From assembly GCF_047663525.1 (NCBI RefSeq), contig NC_092616.1, positions 3,075,501 through 3,139,500 on the forward strand: 64,000 nt of DNA, given 5' to 3'. Positions 10,811 through 21,495 of the stretch are shown here, piece by piece; within the stretch, counting starts at the first letter, position 1, and the number at the start of each line of letters is the position of its first letter. The notes below the pieces were generated by a model. It saw only the letters and a program-made list of their open reading frames with translations. It ran no database searches and was not told the origin of the DNA. The position numbers were made by a program, and so were the translations under genes. The DNA comes from Anas platyrhynchos. Taxonomy: Eukaryota; Chordata; Aves; Anseriformes; Anatidae.

Positions 10811-12772
10811 CTGTGCAAAGAAAAAAATTAGAAGGGCCAAAGCCCAACTGGAGCTCAATATGTCTGTTACTGTTAAAGAACAATAAAAGATGTTTGTTTG
10901 TTTGTTTGTTTCTGTCTTTCTTTCCTTCTTTGTTTATTTTTATTTTTATAAATGCGTAAGAAAAAAAAAAAAAGAGAGAGAGAATTAAGGAGAATCATCA
11001 TCCTTTATTGGATGTGGGAAAACAGAATTAAAAGAGATGATGAAAAGGCTGAGGTATTTAGTGCATTCTTTACCTCATTGTTTTACAGCAAGACCAGTTG
11101 TTCCCCTAGTACTCAGCCCCTGAGCTGGTAGAATGAAGCCCTCATAATCCATGAGGAAATGGTTAGAGAACTGCTATTCTTTTTCGATGTACTCAAGTCT
11201 AGGTAACAATTTGAGCTCCAGCCATTGGTACTGAGGGAGCTGGCTGAAGTGCTTGCCAATTTGCTTTCCATCATTTATCAGCAGTCCTGGCTGTCAGGGG
11301 AGGTCTCAGTCGACTGGAACCTAGCAAATGTGAGGGCCATTTACAAGAAGGGCCGCAAGGAGGATCCGGGGAACTACAGGCCTGTCAGTCTGACCTCTGA
11401 GCTGGGGAAACTCATGGAGCAGATTATCTTGAGTACCATCACATAACACTTACAGGACCACCAGGTGATCAGGCCCTGTCAACATGGGTTTGTCAAAGCC
11501 AGGTCCTGCTTGGCAAATCTGATCTCCTTCTGAAACAAGGTGATGTGCTCAGTGAACAAGGGAAAGGCTGTGGATGTGGTCTACCTAGACCTCAGTAAGG
11601 TTTTTGAAACTGTTTCCCACAGCATTGTCCTGGAGAAACTGGCTGCTCAAGGCTTGGAGAGGTATATGCTTCATTGGGTTAAAAATTGGCTGTGTGACCA
11701 AGACCAAAAAGTTGTGGTACATGGAGCTAAATCCAGTTGGAGGCCAGCCACTAGTGGCATCCCCCAGAGCTCAGTACTGAGGCCAGTTCTTTTCAATGAA
11801 TTCATCAATGAAGACCTTTTCCAATCTTCATCAATCTTTCTTCGGTATCTTCTGTTTCAATATCTTCATCAATGATCTGGATGAGGGGATCGGGTGTATC
11901 CTCAGTAAGTTTGCAGATGACATCAAGTTAGGGGTGAGTGTTGATCTACTCAAGGGTAGGAGGGCTCTGCAGAGGGATCTGCAGATCCCTCCATGGGCTG
12001 TACCCATGGGCTGAGGCCAACTGCATGAAGATCAACAAGGCTATATTCTGAGTTCCGCACATCAACCCCATGCGATGCTGGGGGAAGAGTGTGTGGACAG
12101 CTGCCCAGGGGAAAAGGATCTGGGGATATTGGTGGATAGTCGGCTGAATATGAGCCAGCAGTGTGCTCAGGAGGCCAAGAAGACCGACAGCATCCGGGCT
12201 TCTACCAGGAATACTGTGCTTAGCAGCAGCAGGGAAGTGATTGTCCCTCTGTAGTCGGCCCTGGTGAGGCCACACTTTGAGTACTGCATTCAGCTCATGG
12301 GCCCCCAGCACAAGGACGCGGATCTATTAGAATGAGTCCAGAGGAAGGCCATGAGGATGATCAATGGGCTGCAGCACCTCTCCCCTGAAGACAGGTTGGG
12401 GGTTGTTCAGCCTGGAGAAGAGAAGGCTCCGGGGAGACCTTACAGTGGCCTTCCAGTACCTAAAGGGACCTAAAGGAAAGCTGGGGAGGGACTCTTCATC
12501 AGAGAGTGTAGTGATAGGACTAGGGGTGATGGTTTTAAACTGAAAGAGGGTAGATGCAAATTAGACATCAGGAAGAAGTTCTTTACTCAGAGGGTGGTGA
12601 GGAACAGGCTGCCCAGAGAAGCTGTGGATGCCCCATCCCTTGATGCGTTTAAGGCCAATTTGGATGGGGCTTTCAGCAACCTGGTCTAGTGGAAGGTGTC
12701 CCTGCCCATGACAGGTGAGTTGGAATTATATGATCTGTAAGGTCCTTTCATACCCAAACTATTCTGCGATTC
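10811..12772 (+). mobile_element. CR1 LINE, 5'-truncated, decayed ORF2
   Basis: Starts at AAAATTAGAAGGGCCAAAGC and ends with a degenerate ATTCTGCGATTCTGT tail. Frames at 11225-11446 and 11540-11875 give reverse-transcriptase pieces with YKKGRKEDPGNYRPVSL and [15 protein letters not shown], and KFADDIKL (the catalytic Asp-Asp) is encoded near 11910. Several frameshifts and stops make it inactive. A TTTG/A-rich expansion sits near its 5' end. Confidence 0.9.
10888..10982 (+). repeat. Simple repeat (TTTG)n, pyrimidine tract, poly-A, (GA)n
   Basis: (TTTG) units from about 10890, then a TCTTTC-rich tract, a 14-base A run at 10960-10973 and AGAGAGAGAG, lying inside the CR1 copy. Confidence 0.85.
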
Positions 12773-12782
12773 TGTAAATGTG

Positions 12783-13130
12783 AAACAAAGCACCATACCA
12801 GCTACTAGGAAGAAAAATTTACTCTTTTGCAACAAAAACTTGGACAATATCCAACGTTTAATCCATACAATCAATGTCATGCTCAGGTCTGACACTTTCC
12901 AATTAATCACCACCACCTTTTCTGTCCTTTGCTATGCACACAAAAATATCATGACTTTATTGGTGTCAATAATAATAATAACGATAATAATAATAACTCC
13001 TTTTGTGTCCAATTAAACTGCCTTTATCTCAACCCATGAACTTTTACTTTTTTTTTTTTCCTCCCAGTTCTCTCCTCCATCCCATTGGATAAATGGCTTT
13101 GTAGTGCTTAGCTGCCTTCCGGGTCAAACC
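12783..13130. mobile_element. Nested ERV LTR remnants
   Basis: 12783-12830 contains ACCAGCTACTAGGAAGAAAA, the 5' end of the solo-LTR family in minus orientation. 13010-13130 resembles the 3' end of a related LTR in plus orientation (CTTTATCTCAACCCATGA to GGTCAAACCACAGCA). An (AAT)n tract at 12968-12995 lies between them. The exact structure is unclear. Confidence 0.5.
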
Positions 13131-14701
13131 ACAGCAAGTCTTTTTGTTGCCTAGCATGGAGCACGAAGGTTGAGATTACAGATCTGACCGGTGTTTCAAA
13201 AGTAAATTGTTAGCATTAGATCAGTTCAACAGTTGCTGAACACAGTGTTGATTTTTTTTTTGATCTGGGGTCTGTTGTGCTTGTTTTCAGAATTGTGCTG
13301 TATAGCACATTACTAACTGTCTGTCTTCCATGCCATGCAGTTATCAGTTCTGGGGGCTGGTTTAAGGTTACTGTTTTGCCGTATTAGATAAAACTGACTT
13401 AGGATAGGATAAACTCATTGCCGCCTCCATACCTCAGTAACCATGTTTTCATCTCTTAGAAACTATTAATAATCACACTCTTTTACACTCTGCCTTTCCT
13501 CCTCAGGGAGTAAATCTATGGGTGGTGGGGTAGGGGGTGGGGGAATGGAACTGGTATGAACTGTGTGGGACACTTTTCCTCGCTTCTTCTCTGTCCCTTT
13601 CTCCTTCACCCCTCACCCTTTCTCCTCCAGGCTAATTAAAATAGCTCTTCAAAGCTTTGAATATCCTTGGGATGGTCAAACCAGCATGTTCCTATTTTTA
13701 CATCTCCTGGATGTGATTCAGGTTTTGTATACGTTTAAAAAACTACTGAAACATGCCATCCAGATATCTGTCCAGAGGCAGGAGAGTTTGGAGTGTCAGG
13801 GAGTGTGCAAGGATGTGGGCAGGCACCTAGTTCAAGGGGCACCTCCAATGTTTTGGAGCTTCACCCCAGAGCAAGTGCAGAATCCTTAAAAAACTGGTTA
13901 AATGCTTGAAAAGTATGTGTCATCACCCTGGCAATTGCAGAGAGTCACAAATCATTACAGTGTGCTGGGGCTTGACCTGTGCTTAACACACCACAGTTAA
14001 CACCTCCCCAGCCCTTGTGACTTTTTCTGCAGGTACACACCAGCCCCTGTGACAGGCCCATCAGTCACTTTATGCAAGAGAAAACAATGGGTGTGAAAGT
14101 CAGTTTTTCTTTAGAAAGTAAAGAAACTCCTACCCAGACAAGAAAGGAGGAAGAAGAAGATAAGGCAGGTTTCTCTAAAGTTGGGCCATCATGGAAGCAG
14201 GAGGACAAAGAAGAAGAGATCATATAAGCATCAGAAACCAAGTGATCCCTACCCCAGGGTAAGCTATGAGATATGGGAAAAGATTTCAGCCATCATCTAG
14301 GCAAGCACATTGTCACTTGGTTGCTCCAGTGGTGGGAGAACAAGGCCAATAGCCTGGAATTAGAGGCAGGGAAGCCAAGCAGCTGGGATCCCCACCTAGG
14401 GAAGGGGTGAATGGCAAAGACATTGGAAAAGAGCACAAGAAACTTATTCCTGCCATGCTAGAAGGAAAGGTATCCCTTCATGAAAGATCTTATATGTCAA
14501 CCAGGAAGTGAATCACCATGGAGAAGGGTATCTGGTACCTGAGGGAATTAGCCGTGTTGAAGGTGATTTATAGTAACCTAGACAACAAACAGCTATCCAG
14601 AGATCCAGATGAAGTCAAGTGCACATGATCCATTGGCAGAAGTTTGTACAGAGCATACCATCATCATATGTCAAATCACTGGCAGTAATGACCTAGAAAG
14701 A
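13131..14701 (+). mobile_element. ERVL-like provirus remnant: leader and decayed gag
   Basis: Follows directly on the LTR-like 3' end. The sequence after it (AGTCTTTTTGTTGCCTAGC) resembles a primer-binding/leader junction. From about 14290 the conceptual translation in shifting frames gives a Trp/Glu-rich gag-like segment (HIVTWLLQWWENKANSLELE, later YLRELAVLKVIY), broken by stops and frameshifts. The same region is present at 27985-29340 and 43590-44636. Inactive. Confidence 0.6.
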
Positions 14702-15298
14702 TGTCGTGGTTTAACCCGGCCGGCAGCTAAACACCACGCAGCCGTTCGCTCACCCTCCCCCCTCCCTCTCTGGGACGGGGGAGAGAAATGGAAAGTGAAG
14801 CCCGTGAGTTGAGATAAAGACAGTTTAATAAGACAGGAAAATAATAATAACAAAATAATAATAACAATAATAACAATAATAATAATATGGTGATAATAGG
14901 GAAATAATAATAATATGTACAAACAAGTGATGCACAATGCAATTGCTCACCACTCGCTGACCGATGCCCAGCCTAACCCCGAGCAGTCCGGCCCCGTCCC
15001 CCCGGCTAGCCACCCCTATATATTGTTTAGCATGACGTCAGATGGTATGGAATACCCCTTTGGCTAGTTTGGGTCACCTGTCCCGGGTCTGTCCCCTCCC
15101 AGCTCTTACTGCACCCCCAGCCCGCCCGTTGGCAGGGCAGAGCAAAAGGCTGAGATGTCCTTGGCTTAGTATAAGCACTGCTCTGCAACAATTAAAGCAT
15201 CGGGGTGTTATCAGCACTCTTCTCATCCTAAGCCAAAACACAGCATTCCACCAGCTACTAGGAAGAAAATTAATTCTGTGCTAACTGAAACCAGGACA
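14702..15298 (-). mobile_element. Solo LTR, family S, copy 1
   Basis: Plus strand starts TGTCGTGGTTTAAC and ends CTGAAACCAGGACA. In the element's own sense it is TGTCCTGG to CCACGACA with TGACGTCA, ATATATAGG and ATTAAA. It contains a long (AAT)n tract at 14838-14905. Flanks AAAGA and AATAC do not match, so the target duplication is lost or the copy is recombinant. Near-identical copies lie at 35583, 48279 and 60614. Confidence 0.9.
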
Positions 15299-16640
15299 AA
15301 TACTTTCTCTTTAAACTGCATTCTTGAAATCTCACTAATTAACTGTACAAGTCTGGAAGACTGGATGAAAATGGCTGAATTGTAATGAGCCCCATGGTGC
15401 ATTTAGTGCTGAGTCCATAAACTTCAGGTAGTGAGAAGAGAATGATGTAACTGCAGGAGAAGTTAAAGTCAGGAGACTTTGAAGTGTCTAGGAGCATTAA
15501 TGGGCCCCAGTGAGGGTCATTACTGACAAAGCCTCCCCATGGACTTGGTAGAACAGACAATTGGAGGCCATGATTGCAGGTAGGCAAAGGCACTGGGCAG
15601 GAGACTCTGATGCTGAGTAAAGGCCTTGGTCTGTTTGGTGAAGCAGAAAGGCCAAGCCCTGGCCCCAGCCCCTGGGCAGGGAGGTCCTGTCCCTCACCTA
15701 TGGCTCAGGGCTCTTCCTGGGGCAGTGGGATGTGGGGTGTGTGATGCTGTGTGAAGGACAACGCTATGACACCTGCTGGACTCTCCACTGGGTTGCAAGG
15801 AGGCAACAAGGCCCCATTGTCATGAGCACAGCATGTGTTCTCATGAGCCTCAGTAGCAAAGACAACTGCCATAGCCAGGGGGACAAAGACCTTGGTGCTG
15901 CTGGGGCCTTGCAGTCTTGTCAGTGCACTCGGTCTTCATCACCACAGGCTGTCCTGTACTGTCCAATTCTTGCCCTTTTCTCCCTGCAGGCTACAGACAT
16001 GCACTTCACTTTTCCACTTTGCTCTCACCCTAGCATTTCCTTACTTTCACTGAGGTCTCCCCACCCTCCCTGGCTGTCCTTTGAAACACACTGGCATGGG
16101 CTGACCATAGACTCCTTCTGGGTGAATTCAGGTCCCACAGCACTACCCGTTTAGTGACATTTCCTCCTCCTCATTCCCACTCTTCACCTTCCAAGCAGCA
16201 CTTTATCCCACTTCTGACTCTCTCCTGCTATTTCCCACCACCAGAGAATCCGCACCAGGATCTTTGACACCACATGCCTCCTGCTGGCCTTCCAGTTTCT
16301 CAGGTAGACGTAACCAAGTTGTGTGCCCATTGCTGTCCCACCATGTGCTCAGGCAGAAGGGATGTGAAAACCCACAGCCAAGGCCTCTTCCTGCATGGGG
16401 CCTGTCAGGCTCTCAGACAGAGGGCATCTCACAATCAGTCTGCCAAGCAGGTACCTTCTGCTGCCTTATCAAGGATGCTGGCGGGTGTGAGCTGAAAAAC
16501 ACAGATGTCAGCCAGGAGGCAAGGGCTGACACAGCAGCTGCTTCAGGAAGCAGTCACCTCATAGGCCCTTTCCCCAGCCCTGTTACTGCTGCTGGCCTGT
16601 CAGCTCCAGAGATTGACCTGACCAGAGGCTTCCTACTCGT
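15299..16640 (+). repeat. Duplicated block B, copy 2
   Basis: Paralogous to 1881-3200 over its length, including TTAACTGTACAAGTCTGGAAG, GGGCCCCAGTGAGGG and CTCCCCATGGACTTG. A poly-A run follows at about 16718-16731. No conserved reading frame. Confidence 0.6.
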
Positions 16641-16920
16641 TGTTAAGTTTCTGAGGCACCAGAAACCTCAACTTATTCACCCGGCACCGTCATTGTGTGC
16701 CAGGGCCTGGAGAGATAAAAAAAAAAAAAAGTAAATTATCAAGTAAATTTTCTACCCTTAGTTTATAAAGTAAATTTTCTACTACTGCTTCAAATATGGG
16801 ATCATTCTTTGCAGGATCTACTGTGGTCATAGGAATGCAAGATGTATCTCTGCCTCTACCTCTCTCTCTTTTCCTCTTCCTCTGCCTGCTATGTCTTCAG
16901 AGAGCTCTCTGAAAGACAGG

Positions 16921-17955
16921 TCATTCACAGAATCACAGAATCACAGAACTATAGGGGCTGGAAGGGACCTCAAGAGATCATCGTGTTCAACCCCCCTGCC
17001 AAAGCAGGTTCCCCAGAGCAGGTTGCCCAGGTAGGTGTCCAGACAGGCCTTGAGTATCTCCAGAGAAGGAGACTCCACAACCTCCCTGGGCAGCCTACTC
17101 CAGCACCACAGATATCTACCAATCCCCACCAGAAACAAGCGGTGACACAGTGTCGTATCTGTCACAATAAACAAATAAATGTTCCAAGAGACTTCTGATT
17201 TTTATCTTCTTCAACTCTTCTGATCAAGGTAGACTAAATAGATAAGATTGATCAAGGGCTCCTCTGAGCTTGACACCATCCAGAAAAGATATGAAAGTGT
17301 GCTCCATCCGGTAATTCAGAGAGTCAATAATGACATTCAGCAGTGCTGCCCCAAGTGCTGATTGCTGAGGGATGATGCTAAGAACTGGCTGACAGCACTA
17401 TGTGTCATGGATGATATCTAGGCCTGATTGTCCAGCAAACAGGCACACCCACGGCCTCACCAATTTGTTAAATACACATAGCACCATTCTGGCTATAAGA
17501 ATTCTTTGAGACAAAGCCAAAGGCCTTGCTAAAGACAGGTAGGCACCTTCTCTTCTCTTTGCTTCCCTTTCCTTCCCCTCCCCTATAGGTTCATCAATCC
17601 TATTTTTTTTCCTTCAAGTGCCTGGAGGTGGCTGTGGAAAAGCTTGCGAGCACAGTGACCAGGCACCCCGGGGAGGATTTTGGGTGTTTGCAGCCTCTCT
17701 GCCTTGGGAGAGCCTGAATCTGCTGACCCTGCACGTCATGACCAGGATTTAGACCAGGCTGTTGTCTGTGCAAGCAGGGACTGCAAAAGCAATTCAGAGA
17801 GCAGCAGGGGAGACAGGGAGGAGGAAGATTTGGGGGAATGGACTAGATGATCTTTCAAGGTCCCTTCCAATCCCTAACGTTCTGTGATTCTGTGATTCTG
17901 TGATCACCTTCACAGGGACTGAGGTGAGGCTCACCAGCCTTCATTCTCCCAACCC
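16921..17955 (-). mobile_element. CR1 LINE fragment(s), minus, with a nested CR1
   Basis: Starts with the reversed CR1 3' tail (CACAGAATCACAGAATCACAG, GGAAGGGACCTCAAGAGATC). Decayed pol sequence lies at 17215-17530, including the reverse complement of a YLSL-type motif at the right. CR1-type sequence resumes at 17905 (GAGGTGAGGCTCACCAGCC). The middle is diverged and may have deletions. Confidence 0.75.
17826..17904 (+). mobile_element. CR1 3' end nested in older CR1
   Basis: GACTAGATGATCTTTCAAGG followed by TCTGTGATTCTGTGATTCTG is the plus-strand CR1 terminus. It sits between two pieces of minus-strand CR1. Confidence 0.75.
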
Positions 17956-18109
17956 TCCACAGCATGAGGAATGGACACTGGCTGAGGGCATTTGTGCAGC
18001 CTCAGGTTCACCTCAACACATGCACACTGTGCATGCTGAAGCCTCAACTGTATCAGGCACATCTGGACTTCTGACTGAGCCATTCTGTGTCCCACTGCGG
18101 AGGAACAAA

Positions 18110-19440
18110 CTACCTCTCTGAGCTGGGCTGAGAGCCCTGGTCCTGGAGCTCCTCAGGCAGCTCCTGCTGCTGCCGAGCCCTGGCAGCCTGCCCCAAGCTG
18201 CAGAAGTACCCAGGGGTTTCTCTTTCCAGGGATCCCCTGCACACACACGGGGCCCCACTCTCCTCCCAGGACTTCCCACATCAACAGAGAGCCTTTCCCA
18301 GGAAGGAGCACGCCTGTGCTGGCCTGGCCAGCCATTCCTTCACCCTCTCCCCATGCTCCCTACAGCCCCAGTAGGTAGTACTGCTTTGCAGAGCAAGGGG
18401 CCTGTGGTGTCCAGGACACAGGGGCACTCTGCAGGGCTGTGCTGGGCAGGCTGGGAGGCAGAGACAGCTCATAGGGCTCTTCCACTGACTGCCTCCCACA
18501 CCAGCTCTTCTGTGGCTGTCGAGGGTGCTCAGAGGTAGCCTGCCTTCTTTCCGGTGCCATGAGAAGTGTTTGGGTGCTGCACTATATCCACGCTATAGCA
18601 TTTCAGTAGGGGTAAAACCACTCACCAGACTTCTTTCCCTGTCCCCTCTGTGTCCCCTGGATTGCAGGACTCTCCTTTGCCTGCTCACACCCCAATTTAG
18701 CATTTTTTGCAGGGACTCCACTTGGCACAGGCTCATGCTCTGTGGGCTCCATTCTCTGATGATCCCCTGGGACATGCTTTCCCTGCAGCTCCCCTAGGCT
18801 CTCCTGGCAGCTCCTGATTCCTTCCAAAAAATGCTCACCTGCCACCAGTCCCAGCACATGCTGCAGTGCCCAAGGCAGGTTAATTGGAGACTCCTCACCA
18901 TCTGCCTGAGTGCTGGACACCAACAAGCAACACCTGAGTGAGTCCCCATGCCCTCAAACACCCAGCTGGGGCTCTGATCACTTCACCCTGAGCCCATGGA
19001 GAAACAGGCAAAGCCAGGTCCCCCTTTAGAATCCATTTCTGGACTGCAATGTTCTTGACAGAAACTGTGAAGGAAGACTTGAACCCTAGGCGCTACCCTG
19101 AGCTGAATCACATTATGGGATGGAAATGCTGTTCTGGAGGCCAGCTGTGTCACAGAAATGCCCGTTGCCAGTCCCTGCCTGTGGTCACAGGATTGCCACA
19201 CAGCAGTACTGTGACCAAGCTGCAGGAACAATCAGGCTTATGCCAACAGAAAAGGCTCAGAAGGAGAGTGTGGAGATGGAGCAAGAGCTGCCCCAGACAG
19301 ACCAAACACCGGTGCTTCCTGGCAGTGCTGTTCTGATGGGACTCTATTGCTTTCCACTTCTACCCATGGGCATTACCATGGAACCCCCAGCAAAATTCTC
19401 AGAAAAAGCATCTCAGACACACTCTTCAGTGCAGGTTCCT
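18110..19440 (+). repeat. Duplicated block C, copy 2 (downstream of OR2)
   Basis: Paralogous to parts of 3840-6130: AGAGAGCCTTTCCCAGG near 18288, GCACTCTGCAGGGCTGTGCT near 18424, ACTCACCAGACTTC near 18620, CTGTGGGCTCCATTC near 18739. It lies at the same place relative to OR2 as the first copy does to OR1. Confidence 0.5.
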
Positions 19441-19445
19441 TTATT
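19440..19445 (-). promoter_or_regulatory. Candidate poly(A) signal of OR2
   Basis: TTTATT on plus, AATAAA in the OR2 sense, about 140 bases past the stop. Confidence 0.35.
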
Positions 19446-19582
19446 TTGTTTAAACACAGGAGTGGGATAAACAATGACAATTTATATGGATTACGTTGAT
19501 GGCCCTCTCCCCAATAACGAACAAAAAAACCCACTCAAGAACAAAAGACAAGTTTGGCATGGCATGAGTTATATTACCAGTG

Positions 19583-20436
19583 CTATTCAGGAGAAGACAG
19601 GCAGGACATTACTTCTGATGTACACCCACTCATGAGTTTCTGCAGTGCATCCTTGAGCTCCTTGTTCCTCATGCTGTAGATGAGGGGGTTTATGGCTGGA
19701 GGAACCACCGAGTACAAAACTGTCACCACCAGATCCAGGGATGGGGAGGAGATGTAGGGGGGCTTCAGGTAGGTAAAAATGGCAGTGCTGAAAAACAGGG
19801 AGACCACGAACAGGTGAGGGAGGCACGTGGAAAAGGCTTTCTGCTGTCCATGCACATAAGAGAAAAGAATGAAAATAAAACATGTGGATGCTAAAGAGAA
19901 ACCAATCATAAGTACCCAAACATTCCTGAGGTAGGAATATGAGCAACAGATCCTGAGGATTTGCACATAGGACAACAAAATGAATGCAAAACACCCCCCA
20001 AACAAAACAAAAACACTAAATGTGAGAAGCCCCATTTCCCTGAGGTAGGAGTCAGAGCAAGAGAGCTTGAGGATCTGCGGGACTTCACAGAAGAACTGGT
20101 CCACAGCATTTCCTCCACAGAGGGGCAGGGAAAATGTATTTGCAGTGTGCAGCAGAGCACAGAGAACCCCACTGCCCCAGGCAGCTGCTGCCATCTGGGC
20201 ACAAGCTCTGCTCCCCAGGAGGCTCCCGTAGTGCAGGGGCTTGCAGATGGCAACGTAGCGGTCATAGGACATGACAGTGAGAAGAAAAAACTCTGCTGAC
20301 ATTAAAAAGAAAAAGAAAAAGACCTGTGCAGCACATCCTGCATAGGAAATGGCCCTGGTATCATGGGGGTGTGGAGGCAGTGGTTGCAGGCTACAGCTGT
20401 GAGGATGAGGCCGTTGCCCAGGAGGGCAGCCAGGTT
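19583..20436 (-). pseudogene. OR2: rearranged, 5'-truncated olfactory receptor pseudogene
   Basis: Family-14 OR with three lesions. The 5' end is lost: homology begins inside TM1 (LAALLGNGLIL) at about 20436. A deletion of about 100 bp near 20362 joins HTPM of the TM2 start to DTRAIS before TM3, with the shared bases CATGATACC at the junction, and shifts the frame. From MSAEFFLL on, a 239-codon frame is open and contains MSYDRYVAIC, but TM5 is present twice: first SDSYLREMGLLTFSVFVLF..SYVQIL, then SYSYLRNVWVLMIG..FILFSYVH. The third intracellular loop is shortened before QQKAFSTC. The C terminus is normal (PLIYSMRNKELK). Probably dead; an odd mosaic. Confidence 0.92.
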
Positions 20437-20661
20437 AATTTCCTACAAAGTATAATAACAATCTATATTCTTTTATTTTAAGACTATTCCCCCTTTTCCT
20501 ATCATCATATAGCCAAATAAGGAGTCCCTCTTCACCCTTTTAAGTACTGAAAAGTATTTTTAAAAAAGTACTTTTAAAAAGACCTCTTTAAGGTCCCTTT
20601 AAGGGTCTTTTTTTTTTATAAAAAAAAAGGAAAAAAAAAAAAGAAAAAAAAAAAAGAAAAG
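20437..20661. repeat. AT-rich, A-run-rich low-complexity DNA
   Basis: Contains TTTTTAAAAAAGTACTTTTAAAAA and long purine A tracts up to 20660. It borders the broken 5' end of OR2. Confidence 0.7.
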
Positions 20662-20773
20662 CTGCAATGAGGTCACCCCAGAGACTTCTCTTCTCCAGGC
20701 TGACCATCCCCACCTCTCAAACTCTCTTCATACAAGAGGTGCTCCAACCTTCTGATTAAATTTGTATCCCTCC
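20662..20773 (-). mobile_element. CR1 LINE fragment
   Basis: TGCAATGAGGTCACCCCAGA, CTTCTCTTCTCCAGGCTGA and GAGGTGCTCCAACCTTCTGA match the pattern of other minus CR1 copies in the window. Confidence 0.75.
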
Positions 20774-21250
20774 TGTAGTGAGTTAACTTGGCAAGGTTTT
20801 GGTAGCAGGGTGCCATAGGGGTGGCTTCTGTGAGAAGAACCCAGAAGCAGCCCCATGTTAGACTAGGGGCCCGCCGCAAGCCAGATTCAAGCCAATAAGC
20901 AATGGTGTTTGCATTTCTGTGAAAACATATTTAAGAAAGGGTAAAAAATAAGCTGCTACACAACAGCAGCTGGGAGAGAAAAGAGTGAGAAACTTTTTGG
21001 TTTTAGTTCCTCACTGCTCCAGTCAGTTAGTTAAATCTCAGTAAGTGATCTTAATCTCCCTACACTGAATCTGTTTTGCCCAAGACTGCAAATGGTAAGT
21101 CTTCTAACTGTATCTTCAAAAAAAAAAAAAAAAAAAAAAAAGGAGCCCTTTCCACTCTGTTTTCTCCGGCTGCTCCTTTGAGGAGGGGGTGAAAGTGTGA
21201 TAAGTGTGATGTGCTGGAGCTCAGCTGCCCATTGGTGTGAAACCACCACA
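20774..21250 (+). mobile_element. Probable solo ERV LTR near OR2/OR3
   Basis: Begins TGTAGTGAGTTAACTTGG and ends GAAACCACCACA. A TATA-like CATATTTAAGAAAG lies at about 20926 and a long A run (about 21118-21140) is internal. Flanks CCTCC and CTGCT do not match. Assignment rests on TG..CA ends and overall LTR look. Confidence 0.5.
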
Positions 21251-21332
21251 CTGCTCAGCCGTGTTACTGGCATCTGGCATCGGCTTTGAAAGAAGAAGCA
21301 GGATTTCAGGCAGTCTGTTGGGGAGATCCTGT

Positions 21333-21338
21333 TTTATT
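21333..21338 (-). promoter_or_regulatory. Candidate poly(A) signal of OR3
   Basis: TTTATT on plus, AATAAA in the OR3 sense, about 160 bases past the stop. Confidence 0.45.
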
Positions 21339-21495
21339 AAGCAGATGCTAAGAGAGAGTACTAAAAAAGCAGTTTCATTCCTCAGTGTACAGTAGATATA
21401 CATATTAAAAATAAATAAATCTAATAAACTAATGAATGGGAATGACAACAAAGATAAATGTAACAATAATGATCATGAAACAAGTACCCAGGAAG

